Source: Actinomadura graeca
GTDB lineage: Bacteria > Actinomycetota > Actinomycetes > Streptosporangiales > Streptosporangiaceae
NCBI RefSeq assembly: GCF_019175365.1
Contig: NZ_CP059572.1
Span: 6,138,001 to 6,202,000, forward strand
Direction of reading: 5' to 3'
Length of the DNA: 64,000 bases
How positions within the stretch are numbered: position 1 is the stretch's first letter; every line of letters begins with the position of its first letter. This document shows positions 8,648 through 18,147 of the stretch, piece by piece. The notes below the pieces were generated by a model. The model did no database searches. It saw only the letters and a program-made list of their open reading frames with translations, and had not been told where the DNA came from. Made by a program: the position numbers and the translations under genes.

Positions 8648-10291
8648 TCAGCGTGGGCGGGCGACGCGCGTCTCGTCCCAGACCGGTTCGGGCGACTCGT
8701 AGACCGAACCGTCCGATCCGAACACCAGGAAACGGTCGAAGGAGCGGGCGAACCAGCGGTCGTGGGTGACGGCCAGGACCGTACCCTCGTAGGACTCCAG
8801 GCCCTCCTGGAGCGCCTCGGCGCTGGCCAGGTCCAGGTTGTCGGTCGGCTCGTCCAGGAGCAGCAGCGTGGCGCCGCCCAGCTCCAGCAGGAGGATCTGG
8901 AGGCGCGCCTGCTGCCCGCCCGACAGCGTCTCGAACGGCTGCTCGGCGCAGAACTGGAGCTCGTACCGGGCGAGGGCGCTCATCGCGTCGTTGCGCTGCC
9001 GCGCGTGCTCGGTCATGACGATCTCGCAGGGCGTGCGCCCGGCCAGGTCGGGGCGCGCGTGCGTCTGCGCGAACAGCCCCGGGACGACGCGGGCGCCGAG
9101 TCGGCACGTGCCGGTGTGCGCGACGGCCTCGACCGGGGTCGCGCCGCGCGGCAGTGTCTCCGCCACGGCGGCCAGCAGCCGCAGGAAGTGCGACTTGCCC
9201 GAGCCGTTGGACCCGAGGACGGCGACGCGCTCGCCGTACCAGACCTCGGTGCCGAACGGGCTCATGAGCCCGGTCAGCTCCAGGTCCTCGCAGATCACCG
9301 CGCGTTTGCCCGTGCGTCCGCCGCGCAGCCGCATCGCGATGCTCTGGTCGCGGGGCGGGATCTCCGGCGGCCCGGCCTCCTCGAACTTGCGGAGCCGGGT
9401 CTGCGCGGCGTGGTAGCGCGACGCGAGCCCGTCGTTGAACGTCGCCTTGTTCTTGAGCATGAGGACGAGCTGCTTGAGCTTGGCGTGCTCCTCGTCCCAG
9501 CGGCGGCGCAGCTCCTCAAGCCGCTCGTTGCGGTCGCGGCGCGCGTCGGCGTAGGTCGCGAACCGCCCGCCGTGCACCCACACCTTGCCCGCCTCGACGG
9601 TCACGATCCGGTCGGCGGCCCGGTCCAGCAGCTCCCGGTCGTGCGACACCAGCAAGACGGTCTTGGGCGTCTCGCGCAGCCGCTCCTCCAGCCACCGCTT
9701 GCCGGGCACGTCCAGGTAGTTGTCGGGCTCGTCGAGCAGGAGGACCTCGTCCGGGCCGCGGAGCAGGGCCTCCAGGACGAGCCGCTTCTGCTCGCCGCCC
9801 GACAGCGTCCCGACCTCCCGCCACCGGCACCCGTCGTAGGGGACGCCGAGCGCCGCGACGCAGCAGGCGTCCCAGAGCACCTCGATGTCGTAGCCGCCCG
9901 CGTCGCCCCACGCGCCGAGGGCCGTGGCGTACCGCAGCTGGGCCGGTTCGTCGTCGCGCTCCATCATCACCAGCTCCGCCGCCTCCACGGCCGCGGCGGC
10001 CTCCCGCACGCGCGGCGGCGCCGTGGACAGCAGCAGGTCGTGCACGGACGACCCGTCCCGGACGTTCCCCACGAACTGCCGCATCACGCCGAGGCCGCCG
10101 CTGTGCGCGACCGTCCCGTCCTGGGGGGCGAGGTCACCGGCGATGAGCTTGAGGAGGGTGGTCTTCCCGGCGCCGTTCGGGCCGATGAGCGCGGCCGTGA
10201 CACCCTCGCCCACCCGGAACGACACGTCGTCCAGGAGGACCCGGCCGTCCGGCAGCACATGGCCGACATGGCCGACCTCGACGTGCCCCAC
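8648..10291 (-). CDS. ABC-F family ATPase (ribosome-associated, duplicated ABC domains)
   Basis: 547 aa with two ABC nucleotide-binding domains and no membrane span. Domain 1 has GPNGAGKTTLLKLIAG, LSGGEQKRLVLEALL and LLLDEPDNYLDV. Domain 2 has GSNGSGKSHFLRLLA, LSGGQQARLQILLLEL and LLLLDEPTDNLD. The linker between them is long, charged and helical (RNERLEELRRRWDEEHAKLKQL), as in ABC-F proteins that bind the ribosomal E site. Some relatives are translation factors (EttA-like), others protect ribosomes from antibiotics; sequence alone does not decide. The GTG at 10291 follows GAGGGGGGACC. A possible leader ORF lies upstream at 10370-10465. Confidence 0.88.
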   Translation of the reverse strand: MGHVEVGHVGHVLPDGRVLLDDVSFRVGEGVTAALIGPNGAGKTTLLKLIAGDLAPQDGTVAHSGGLGVMRQFVGNVRDGSSVHDLLLSTAPPRVREAAAAVEAAELVMMERDDEPAQLRYATALGAWGDAGGYDIEVLWDACCVAALGVPYDGCRWREVGTLSGGEQKRLVLEALLRGPDEVLLLDEPDNYLDVPGKRWLEERLRETPKTVLLVSHDRELLDRAADRIVTVEAGKVWVHGGRFATYADARRDRNERLEELRRRWDEEHAKLKQLVLMLKNKATFNDGLASRYHAAQTRLRKFEEAGPPEIPPRDQSIAMRLRGGRTGKRAVICEDLELTGLMSPFGTEVWYGERVAVLGSNGSGKSHFLRLLAAVAETLPRGATPVEAVAHTGTCRLGARVVPGLFAQTHARPDLAGRTPCEIVMTEHARQRNDAMSALARYELQFCAEQPFETLSGGQQARLQILLLELGGATLLLLDEPTDNLDLASAEALQEGLESYEGTVLAVTHDRWFARSFDRFLVFGSDGSVYESPEPVWDETRVARPR

Positions 10292-10369
10292 GGTCCCCCC
10301 TCGAACGCGCGGCGGCCGCGATAGGGCCGCGATTCCGCGGTCGAGTCTCCGGAACCGCGCTCGGGCCCG

Positions 10370-10465
10370 TCAAACCAATTTCGAGCGGACGTGCGCGACG
10401 ACGGCGTCCAGGACCTCGACGCCGAGGGCCCCTGAGCAGCGGTCGCCCAGCCGGGACCGGCGCAT
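10370..10465 (-). CDS. possible 31-aa leader peptide upstream of the ABC-F gene
   Basis: A short ORF begins at an ATG 6 nt after TACCCT, the layout of a leaderless start, and ends 78 nt before the ABC-F start codon. The peptide starts MRRSRLGDRCSG and ends VVAHVRSKLV. Short leader ORFs control some ABC-F resistance genes through stalled ribosomes; here the function is inference. The stretch that follows contains CCGCG-GAAT-CGCGG and two copies of ATCGCGGCC that could pair. Confidence 0.3.
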   Translation of the reverse strand: MRRSRLGDRCSGALGVEVLDAVVAHVRSKLV

Positions 10466-10478
10466 TCGGCGAGGGTAA

Positions 10479-11990
<1,512 letters not shown>

Positions 11991-12012
11991 CGGGGACGGC
12001 GGGGGCCGCGCC

Positions 12013-12558
12013 TCACCGGCCCTCGTCGTCGTCCTCTCCGTCGTCGTCCCCGTCGTCGGCGGCACGGCCGTTCGCCTTCATGCGGGTCAGGTAGGGCTGG
12101 ATGAACCACGTCCACGAGCACAGGGCCAGGACGACGGCGGCCGTGGCGACCGCCGCCGCGTCCGAGGCGTCCTCCGCGGCGAGGGTCTCGACGATCAGGG
12201 TGGCGGACGCGGTGATCGAGATCGCCAGCGCGAACGCGCCGTAGATCCCGAACCGGTTGGCGCGCCGGATCAGCAGCGGCTTCTGCCCGAGCCGGAACAG
12301 GATCCGGTGCTGGAACACCGGCGCGATGAAGCAGATGGACGCGAGCGCCGCCCCGAACAGCGCGACGTAGAACAGGACCTTCCCCGACCGGTCGACGCGG
12401 TCGAAACCCGCCGAGAACGGCACGGTGAGTAGGAACGCGAAGAGGACCTGCACCCCGGTGACCGCGACGCGGAAACCCTGCAGCAGCTCCATGAGCTGCC
12501 GGTCGAGTCGCTCGTGCCGGGTCTCGTTCCGGTGCTTGGGTTCGGGATCAACACTCAT
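12013..12558 (-). CDS. four-TM membrane protein, DUF6328-like
   Basis: 181 aa. A soluble N-terminus ETRHERLDRQLMELLQGFRV leads to four hydrophobic spans: VTGVQVLFAFLLTVPFSAGF, VLFYVALFGAALASICFIAP, FGIYGAFALAISITASATLIV and VATAAVVLALCSWTWFIQP. The tail is very acidic (DDGDDDGEDDDEGR). The layout matches the actinobacterial DUF6328 family, whose function is unknown. It is convergent with proS, 22 bp apart. Confidence 0.8.
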   Translation of the reverse strand: MSVDPEPKHRNETRHERLDRQLMELLQGFRVAVTGVQVLFAFLLTVPFSAGFDRVDRSGKVLFYVALFGAALASICFIAPVFQHRILFRLGQKPLLIRRANRFGIYGAFALAISITASATLIVETLAAEDASDAAAVATAAVVLALCSWTWFIQPYLTRMKANGRAADDGDDDGEDDDEGR

Positions 12559-12586
12559 AAAGGCCTTTTACCCGACCAAAACCCCA

Positions 12587-14575
12587 TCAGTCCAGCGTGG
12601 GGGCGTCCACCCGCAGCGCCAGCATCGACACGTCGTCGCGCAGATCGCCGTCGCAGAAGTCCAGCAGCACCCGCTCCACCGCCACCAGCATCTCCTCCAG
12701 CGGGTCGGCGGAGTGCGCCGCCAGCGCCTCCAGCAGCCGCTCCTGCCCGAACTCGATCCGCTGCAGGTCGCACGCCTCCAGCACCCCGTCCGAGTGCAGG
12801 ACGAGGGTGTCGCCCACGCCGAGGTCGATGGTGTCCAGCCCGGCCTCGAAGTCCTCGAACAGCCCGAGCGGCACGCCGCCCCGCGACGCCGACCTGATCA
12901 CCCCGTCGGCGCGGATCACGATCGCCGGGGGGTGGCCCGCGGTGCCCAGCGAGACCGTCACGCGCTCGGTGTCGATCTGGAGCCCGGCCATCACGGCGGT
13001 GACGAACCGGTCCTCGTCCAGCAGCGCCTCGTTGACCATGGCGAGGATCTCACCGGGACGGTCCCTCCACCGCGCCGCCAGCCGCGCGCAGTGCCGGGCC
13101 GTCGAGGTCACCGCCGCGGCGTCCTCGCCCTTGCCGCACACGTCGCCGAGCATCAGGCCCCAGCCGCCGCTCTGGGTGCGGAACACGTCGTAGAAGTCGC
13201 CGCCCACCTCGGCGCCGCGCGTCGCCGTCATGTAGCGGGCCGCCACGCTCACGCCCGGGATCGCCGGGAGCGACTTCGGCAGCAGCCCGGCCTGGAGGGT
13301 CTCGGCCACCTCGGCCCGGCGCCGGTAGAGCCGCGCCGCCCGGATGACCAGCGCCAGGTACCGGCCGAGCCGCTGGACGACGCCGAGGTCCATGAGGTCG
13401 AACGGCCCGTAGTCGCCGCTCGCCGCCAGCGTGATCGCGCCGATGCAGCGGTCGCCGTCCTCCACCGGGACGCACAGCACCGACGTCGCGCCGATCTTGG
13501 CGCAGACGGGCGTGCCGTCCGGGAAGACGCCGAGCACGTCGAGGTTCTCCACGTGCGGGCGCAGCGCGCTCTGCCGGGTGACGAACACCGTGTGCGGCAG
13601 TGTGCCCTGGGCCGGCTCCAGCTCCTCCAGGGGCCCCACGGCCTCGACGGAGTGCTCGTCCGCGGGGCCCATCACCACCTGGCGGCGCAGCGCCGGAGCG
13701 GCCGCCGCGGCCTTCGCCGCGCCCGGCTGGCCCCCGCCGGGACCGGTCCCGTTCGGGCCCGTGAGGTCGATGAACGCCCAGTCGGCCAGCTCGGTCGCCA
13801 GCAGCCGCGCGCAGCGCCGCACGGCGACGGTCTCGTTGAAGACCGGCTCGTCCAGCAGCAGCTCGCTGGCGGTGGCGAGGACGTCCATCCGGTGGACGAT
13901 CGTGGCCACGGCCTCGTCGTCGCCCTGCGCGGCCGGTGCGGCCTTCGCCGCCTTCGGCTGCCTGGCGGGCTCGCCCCGCAGGCCCTGGGAACTGCCCTCG
14001 GTCGGCGTGCTCGTGGGACCGGCGGCCACCACGACCATCGGGTCGGGCTCGCCGCGGATCCACACCCGGGCCATGGTCACCACGGCGTCGACCGGATGGT
14101 CGCGGCCCAGGAACCGGACCTGGACGCGCCGCCGCCGCCCCGTCCGCACGACCGCCGCGAGCTGCGAGCGCACGGCCGCCCGGGTCGCCAGGTCGCAGAA
14201 CGCCGTGAACTGCTTGCCCGACACGTAGCCGGAGGACGTGCCGAGCAGCGACGCCGCCTGCCGGTTGACCCGCCGGACGCTGGTGCTGCGGTCCAGGAGG
14301 AACAGCGGCACCGGCGCGTCCTGGAAGACCGTCCGCAGGACCCGCCGCTCGTTCTCGGCCGCCGCGGACCCGCCCCGCTCGCCGCCCTGCTCGGTGCCCA
14401 TCGTCCGCAGCGCCGTCAGGGCCAGCTCCAGCTCGACCAGCGCCGCGTCCAGCGTCGCGCGCAGGTCGGGCTCGGGCATGCCGGCGGCCTGGCGCAGCTC
14501 GCCGATGCGCCCCTCAAGATCGGAGATCTCCCTCAGCAGGGTCTCCGGTTCGAGCTGGTCAGGCTTTTCGTGCAT
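12587..14575 (-). CDS. PAS-GAF-PP2C (SpoIIE/RsbU-type) serine phosphatase
   Basis: 662 aa. A coiled-coil N-terminus (EPETLLREISDLEGRIGELRQ) precedes a PAS domain at about residues 90-170 (VFQDAPVPLFLLDRSTSVRRVN), a GAF domain at about 240-400 and a C-terminal PP2C/SpoIIE phosphatase. Metal-binding motifs are VGGDFYDVF near residue 460, LGDVCGKGEDAA just after it, and DTLVLHSDGVLEA near 600, with a final aspartate in DDVSMLALRV. Such enzymes dephosphorylate STAS-type antagonists and so switch on a sigma factor; the small-molecule signal of PAS and GAF is unknown. The ATG at 14575 follows GGGGGAG with 6-nt spacing. Confidence 0.88.
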   Translation of the reverse strand: MHEKPDQLEPETLLREISDLEGRIGELRQAAGMPEPDLRATLDAALVELELALTALRTMGTEQGGERGGSAAAENERRVLRTVFQDAPVPLFLLDRSTSVRRVNRQAASLLGTSSGYVSGKQFTAFCDLATRAAVRSQLAAVVRTGRRRRVQVRFLGRDHPVDAVVTMARVWIRGEPDPMVVVAAGPTSTPTEGSSQGLRGEPARQPKAAKAAPAAQGDDEAVATIVHRMDVLATASELLLDEPVFNETVAVRRCARLLATELADWAFIDLTGPNGTGPGGGQPGAAKAAAAAPALRRQVVMGPADEHSVEAVGPLEELEPAQGTLPHTVFVTRQSALRPHVENLDVLGVFPDGTPVCAKIGATSVLCVPVEDGDRCIGAITLAASGDYGPFDLMDLGVVQRLGRYLALVIRAARLYRRRAEVAETLQAGLLPKSLPAIPGVSVAARYMTATRGAEVGGDFYDVFRTQSGGWGLMLGDVCGKGEDAAAVTSTARHCARLAARWRDRPGEILAMVNEALLDEDRFVTAVMAGLQIDTERVTVSLGTAGHPPAIVIRADGVIRSASRGGVPLGLFEDFEAGLDTIDLGVGDTLVLHSDGVLEACDLQRIEFGQERLLEALAAHSADPLEEMLVAVERVLLDFCDGDLRDDVSMLALRVDAPTLD

Positions 14576-14707
14576 CCGGTCTCCCCCTTGTCCGTGAGGC
14601 ACGGTGAAACCAGCTCGGCTCGTGCTCTGGGTGGGACGGACCCGCGATCCTCGGGATCCGCTGTCCGCAGCTTATTCTTCTTCTCCGCATGGGGCCTAGT
14701 TCATGGC

Positions 14708-15565
14708 CTAGGAGAGGCCCTGGTCGCCGACGATCCGCTGGGCGAGCGCCGTGAGCTTCACATGACGCGTCTGGGAGATCCGCCGCATCTCGGCGAACGC
14801 TTCATCGGCGTCGCAGCCGAGCGCGTGCATGATGATGCCCTTCGCCTGGTCCACGATGGCGCGCGCTTCGACCGCCTCCTGCAACTGTACTGCCGTGCGG
14901 TGCACGACGTCGTACTGCTGGGAATTGGACACCGCCGCGCTTCCCTGCGCCACCAGCAGCGCCGCCAGCGCGTGCCCGCCCGAGCCGAGCGACTTGGGCG
15001 TCACCCCGTACAGCGTGAGCGTGACCAGGACGGGCGGGTTGAGGTGGGGGGAGGTGATGAAGCACCGGACGCCGCGGCGCAGCATGTCCGCCGTCGCCTC
15101 CGGCCAGCGGGTCTCGGCGAGCAGGTCGTTCGAGCCGAGCGCGCGGCGGCCGAGCACGACGTCGAAGACCGGGCCGCGGCCCCGCGACAGCTGCCGGTCG
15201 GTCACCTCGGCGAGGTCGGGGTGGCTGGCCGCGGCGGCGAGGGGCTCGGGCCGCTCCAGGCCCGGGCCGGTGCCGGGCTCGGGGGACGGCGCCGGGACCG
15301 GCGGGTGGCCCGTCGTGCCCGCGGGCGACGGCAGCGAGTCCTGGACGGGATCCGGCGGAAGGCCCGGCCCGGGCGACAGGGCGCCCTCGGGGGTCCGCGG
15401 CAGCGCCCAGCGGACGCCGGCGGCGCCCGCGCACCCGGGGACGGCGCGGGAGGCCAGCTCGGTGATGCGGTGCAACGTTCCCACGTCCGAGGACTCCCCG
15501 ACCACCCCCAGCCGAGCGATCTCCAACGCGAGCTGGTCCGTCAGGACCGTTTCCGTGGATGTCAC
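14708..15565 (-). CDS. GAF-ANTAR domain RNA-binding antiterminator-type regulator
   Basis: 285 aa. The C-terminal 65 residues are an ANTAR domain: LQEAVEARAIVDQAKGIIMHALGC then ADEAFAEMRRISQTRHVKLTALAQRIV, with the three-helix spacing and alanine/aromatic positions of the family. ANTAR domains bind paired hairpins in messenger RNA. The N-terminal part is a degenerate GAF-like sensor interrupted by a proline-rich insert near residues 70-125. The GTG at 15565 is the best start visible although its GGAGG lies very close; a start slightly downstream is possible. It follows the PP2C phosphatase upstream region on the same strand, so the two may share a signalling theme. Confidence 0.82.
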   Translation of the reverse strand: MTSTETVLTDQLALEIARLGVVGESSDVGTLHRITELASRAVPGCAGAAGVRWALPRTPEGALSPGPGLPPDPVQDSLPSPAGTTGHPPVPAPSPEPGTGPGLERPEPLAAAASHPDLAEVTDRQLSRGRGPVFDVVLGRRALGSNDLLAETRWPEATADMLRRGVRCFITSPHLNPPVLVTLTLYGVTPKSLGSGGHALAALLVAQGSAAVSNSQQYDVVHRTAVQLQEAVEARAIVDQAKGIIMHALGCDADEAFAEMRRISQTRHVKLTALAQRIVGDQGLS

Positions 15566-15714
15566 CCCTCCGACGTTATCCTGCGTGCCCGGCTGCCCCG
15601 GCCCGGCGGTACCGCCCCCTTCCGCCCGGCAAGGTACCGATCTCCCCAGTTCATAGCCGCCTCGGTGCTCACCCCGGTCCTGGTGCCTGCGGGGCTCGTT
15701 CGGTGATCTCTGCG

Positions 15715-16137
15715 TCAGTTGTTCGGCGGGGCCTTGCTGATCGCGTGCAGCGGCCCGGTCTCGCCGTTCGCGACGGCCAGGTCCCCGATGGACACGATCC
15801 CGACGGGGCGGTACATGGCGTCCACGACCGGGAGCCTCCGCACGGCCTGCTCGCTCATGAGCCGCGCGGCGGTGGTGGTGTCGTCTTCGGGACGGACGGT
15901 CGTGAGGTCGGCGGTGCAGACGTCGCCGAGGGGCGTCAGGGAGGTGTCGCGGCTCTCCGCGACGGCCCGGACCACGATGTCGCGGTCGGTGACCACCCCG
16001 CACAGGCGCCCGGCATAGGTGACCAGAACATCGCCGATGCCCTCGTCGCGCATGACGCGGGCGGCTTCGTAGAGTGTCGCGTCCAGTGGCAGCGCCTGGG
16101 GGGTCACGGTCATGACGTCGCTCACTCGTCGTGGCAT
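15715..16137 (-). CDS. CBS-pair domain protein
   Basis: 140 aa consisting almost only of two CBS motifs: VSDVMTVTPQALPLDATLYEAARVM...DVLVTYAGRLCGVVTDRDIV and VCTADLTTVRPEDDTTTAARLMSEQAVRRLPVV...PVGIVSIGDLAVA. CBS pairs bind adenine nucleotides such as AMP, ATP or SAM and act as energy sensors. The ATG at 16137 begins the first motif directly. A stand-alone CBS protein of this type is common in actinomycetes and often stress-induced. Its partner is not evident from the neighbours. Confidence 0.87.
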   Translation of the reverse strand: MPRRVSDVMTVTPQALPLDATLYEAARVMRDEGIGDVLVTYAGRLCGVVTDRDIVVRAVAESRDTSLTPLGDVCTADLTTVRPEDDTTTAARLMSEQAVRRLPVVDAMYRPVGIVSIGDLAVANGETGPLHAISKAPPNN

Positions 16138-16287
16138 CGCACGCACATCCTCCTGGGGTCCCGGCGGCTCGCGGAGCCGTGACGCGCGTTTACCCACAGT
16201 GGGCGCGCCTATGCGGTGAAGGAGGAATCAGCCCAGGTCGGTCTCCCGGCGAGCGGGCCTGGACGGCGGTGCCCGGGGCGCTGCCGG

Positions 16288-16365
16288 TGCTTCAGAAGCG
16301 AGCCGGTGGTCGCTTCAGAGCGGGCCGGTGGCGGCTCGGAAGCGGACCTGTGGCGGCTCGGAGCG
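16288..16365. repeat. 22-nt tandem repeat, 3.5 copies
   Basis: Copies begin at 16288, 16310, 16332 and 16354 (half copy). The consensus on the plus strand is about CGCTTCAGAAGCGGGCCGGTGG. On the minus strand the array begins 2 bp after the stop codon of the subtilisin-inhibitor gene, whose last bases (CGCTTTCTGA) resemble the repeat itself (CGCTTCTGA). See findings. Confidence 0.75.
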
Positions 16366-16367
16366 CG

Positions 16368-16769
16368 TCAGAAAGCGAAGATCTTCCCCGTGCGGGCATG
16401 CATCTCGCACTCGTTGCCGTATTCGGTGCGGAAACGGGCGGCCCTGCCGTGCCACCGGCCCTCGGCTCGGGCGATGACCGGGGCGTGGATCATGGTGCAG
16501 GCGCGGCCGTCGGGGGACCGGGCGAACGCGCCGCGGTTCTCGTCGAGGTCGGCGCAGGCCCGCGCCGCGTCGGGGTGGTCGCCGCCGGCCGGGCCGCAGC
16601 GGAGCGTCACGGTCTTCGTGGCGGATGCCTGCCGCCCCGGGTAGGTCAGCGTGAGCCTCAGAGACGCGGCGGGCGCTTCGGCGTGGGCCGGAACGGCGTA
16701 TGCGGCGACGGCGAGCGCGGCGAGCGCGGGCGCCGCCGCCCGGAAGGCGGCAATGACAGGACGAGCCAT
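16368..16769 (-). CDS. secreted subtilisin-inhibitor-like (SSI) protein
   Basis: 133 aa with a cleavable signal peptide of about 30 residues (hydrophobic core APALAALAVAAYAVPAHA). The mature part has the SSI pattern: SLRLTLTYPG, four cysteines (TLRCGP, ARACADL, RACTMIHAP, YGNECEM) that match the two disulfides of the family, and a reactive-site segment CTMIHAP where Met would be the P1 residue, as in Streptomyces SSI. These proteins inhibit extracellular serine proteases of the subtilisin type. The ATG at 16769 follows GGGGAG. It stands between the sigma factor gene and the CBS gene with a strong hairpin upstream, so it is probably transcribed alone. Confidence 0.85.
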   Translation of the reverse strand: MARPVIAAFRAAAPALAALAVAAYAVPAHAEAPAASLRLTLTYPGRQASATKTVTLRCGPAGGDHPDAARACADLDENRGAFARSPDGRACTMIHAPVIARAEGRWHGRAARFRTEYGNECEMHARTGKIFAF

Positions 16770-16842
16770 CGAATTCTCCCCGACGATCGGACGGACCATC
16801 GCTCACTGTATCCGAAAGACTACCCACCGTGCCGGGAAATGG

Positions 16843-16877
16843 GCGATCCCGCAGTCACGGGGGAACTGCGGGATCGC
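16843..16877 (-). terminator. 13-bp hairpin terminator between the SigR-like gene and the protease inhibitor gene
   Basis: GCGATCCCGCAGT and ACTGCGGGATCGC form a perfect 13-bp stem with a 9-nt loop. It is downstream of the sigma factor stop (16985) and upstream of the SSI start. There is no U tract, as usual for high-GC actinobacteria. Confidence 0.7.
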
Positions 16878-16882
16878 GGCCG

Positions 16883-16955
16883 GTGGGAGGCCCGGGGGCG
16901 GGGAGCGGGTGGCGGGGAGCAGGTGGCGGGGGTCGGGGTGGGGGGTCGGGCAGGG
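16883..16955 (+). other. G-rich tract on the plus strand
   Basis: About 70 bp with many runs of three to six G (GGGGGCGGGGAGCGGG, GGCGGGGGTCGGGGTGGGG). It could form a G-quadruplex on the plus strand; for the minus-strand sigma factor transcript it gives a C-rich 3' end. No ORF on either strand there looks like a protein gene. Confidence 0.4.
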
Positions 16956-16984
16956 ACAGGCGTCCGTCGTGTTCGTCTAGTCCG

Positions 16985-17587
16985 TCACGCGGCGAGGATG
17001 TGGGCGCGGCGGTGGTCGGCGAGCGCCTCGCGGAGCTGCTTGCGGCCGCGGTGCAGACGGGACATCACCGTGCCGATGGGGGTGCCCATCATCTCGGCGA
17101 TCTCCTTGTAGGGGTAGCCCTCGACGTCGGCGAGGTACACCGCGTCCCGGAAGTCCTTGGGCAGGGCGCGCAGCGCGGCCACGACCTGCGAGTCCGGGAT
17201 CCGGTCGAGTGCCTCGGACTCGGCGGACCGGAAGCCGGCCGCGTGCGCCTCGGCCTGGGCGATCTGCCACTCCTCCAGCTCCTCGGAGCCGGCGCGCTGG
17301 GGCTCGCGCTGCTTCTTGCGGTAGGTGTTGATGAAGTTGTTGGTGAGGATGCGGTGCAGCCACGCCTTGAGGTTCGTGCCTTCCTGGAACTGGTGGAAGT
17401 TCACGTACGCCTTGGCCAGGGTCTCCTGGACGAGGTCCTCGGCGTCGGCGCTGTTGCGGGTCATCCGCACGGCGCTTATGTAAAGAGGATCGGCGAGGGG
17501 AAGGACGTCGCGCTCGTAGCGCTCGGTCTTCTCGCCGTTCGCGTTTCCTTCGGCGTTCCGGCGGACAGGCATGGTGACAGCGGTCAT
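16985..17587 (-). CDS. ECF sigma factor, SigR/SigH family
   Basis: 200 aa. Region 2 reads [38 protein letters not shown] and [25 protein letters not shown]; region 4 reads [49 protein letters not shown]. This is very close to Streptomyces SigR and mycobacterial SigH, which run the thiol-oxidative stress response. The second of two adjacent ATGs (17587) has better spacing from GGGGAG. In well-known relatives a zinc anti-sigma factor gene (rsrA/rshA) follows directly; here the next gene encodes a protease inhibitor behind a terminator, so the anti-sigma factor is missing from its usual place. Confidence 0.9.
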   Translation of the reverse strand: MTAVTMPVRRNAEGNANGEKTERYERDVLPLADPLYISAVRMTRNSADAEDLVQETLAKAYVNFHQFQEGTNLKAWLHRILTNNFINTYRKKQREPQRAGSEELEEWQIAQAEAHAAGFRSAESEALDRIPDSQVVAALRALPKDFRDAVYLADVEGYPYKEIAEMMGTPIGTVMSRLHRGRKQLREALADHRRAHILAA

Positions 17588-18073
17588 CATCTCTCCCCGT
17601 AGGTCGTGACCCGTGAGGGCCGGTTGCGGGCGCGCGTTCGGGGGCGCGCGCTGACCGGGCGGACGAGCCGCCCCCCGTGCTAGTGGTACGTGCCACCGTT
17701 CCCGACGGGTTCGGAGCCGGCCTTCGGACGCGGTGCAGCGAACGGTTCTCGCGGCGCCGTGCCGTCCTCCCTGCGGAGTACCGGCATCATGTGGGGTCCC
17801 GGTTCCGTGGAATGCCGGGGGTTCGCGCGGGCCGGTGCTCTGCCAGGCGACCCCGTTCCTACGGGACGTCGCGGGCCTTGCCCGATCAGGCGCTTCCACT
17901 CGTCAGTGGTGTTCCCTGCTCAGTAAGACGCAGGGGAGCGGTCTAAAGGTTGCGTGGCGTCCATCACATCTTAAGGTCAAGTGGTCAGATGCTCTGTCAG
18001 CGAGAGGTCAGACGGCTGGAAGGGCGGCGGGCCGGTCTGGGCTGGCACCGGACGGAGAGGTGGGGCGGACATG
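17588..18073. other. gene-free upstream region of the SigR-like gene
   Basis: Open frames here are short and lack ribosome binding sites and recognisable protein sequence. On the minus strand there are several GGAAC motifs (for example near 17704, 17798 and 17913) of the type used as the -35 of ECF promoters, but none has a clear GTT at 18-19 bp. An autoregulated promoter is likely but I cannot place it. Confidence 0.4.
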
Positions 18074-18112
18074 CCGAGGGCCCCGGCCGGTGGAGGTGGC
18101 CGGGGCCCTCGG
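18074..18112 (-). terminator. 15-bp hairpin, second terminator of the M14 carboxypeptidase gene
   Basis: CCGAGGGCCCCGGCC (18074-18088) pairs perfectly with 18098-18112 across a 9-nt loop. Confidence 0.75.
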
Positions 18113-18117
18113 TTCTC

Positions 18118-18143
18118 GGGACCCTCGGGGGCGAGAGGGTCCC
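18118..18143 (-). terminator. 9-bp hairpin, first terminator of the M14 carboxypeptidase gene
   Basis: GGGACCCTC (18118-18126) and GAGGGTCCC (18135-18143) form a perfect stem with an 8-nt loop, 5 bp after the stop codon. With the hairpin at 18074-18112 it makes a tandem terminator. Confidence 0.7.
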
Positions 18144-18147
18144 TGGG

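Noticed and set aside
12425..15706. Plus-strand frame of about 1090 codons
   Set aside because: Antisense to the PAS-GAF-PP2C and ANTAR genes, with no homology and the usual Arg/His-rich shadow composition.
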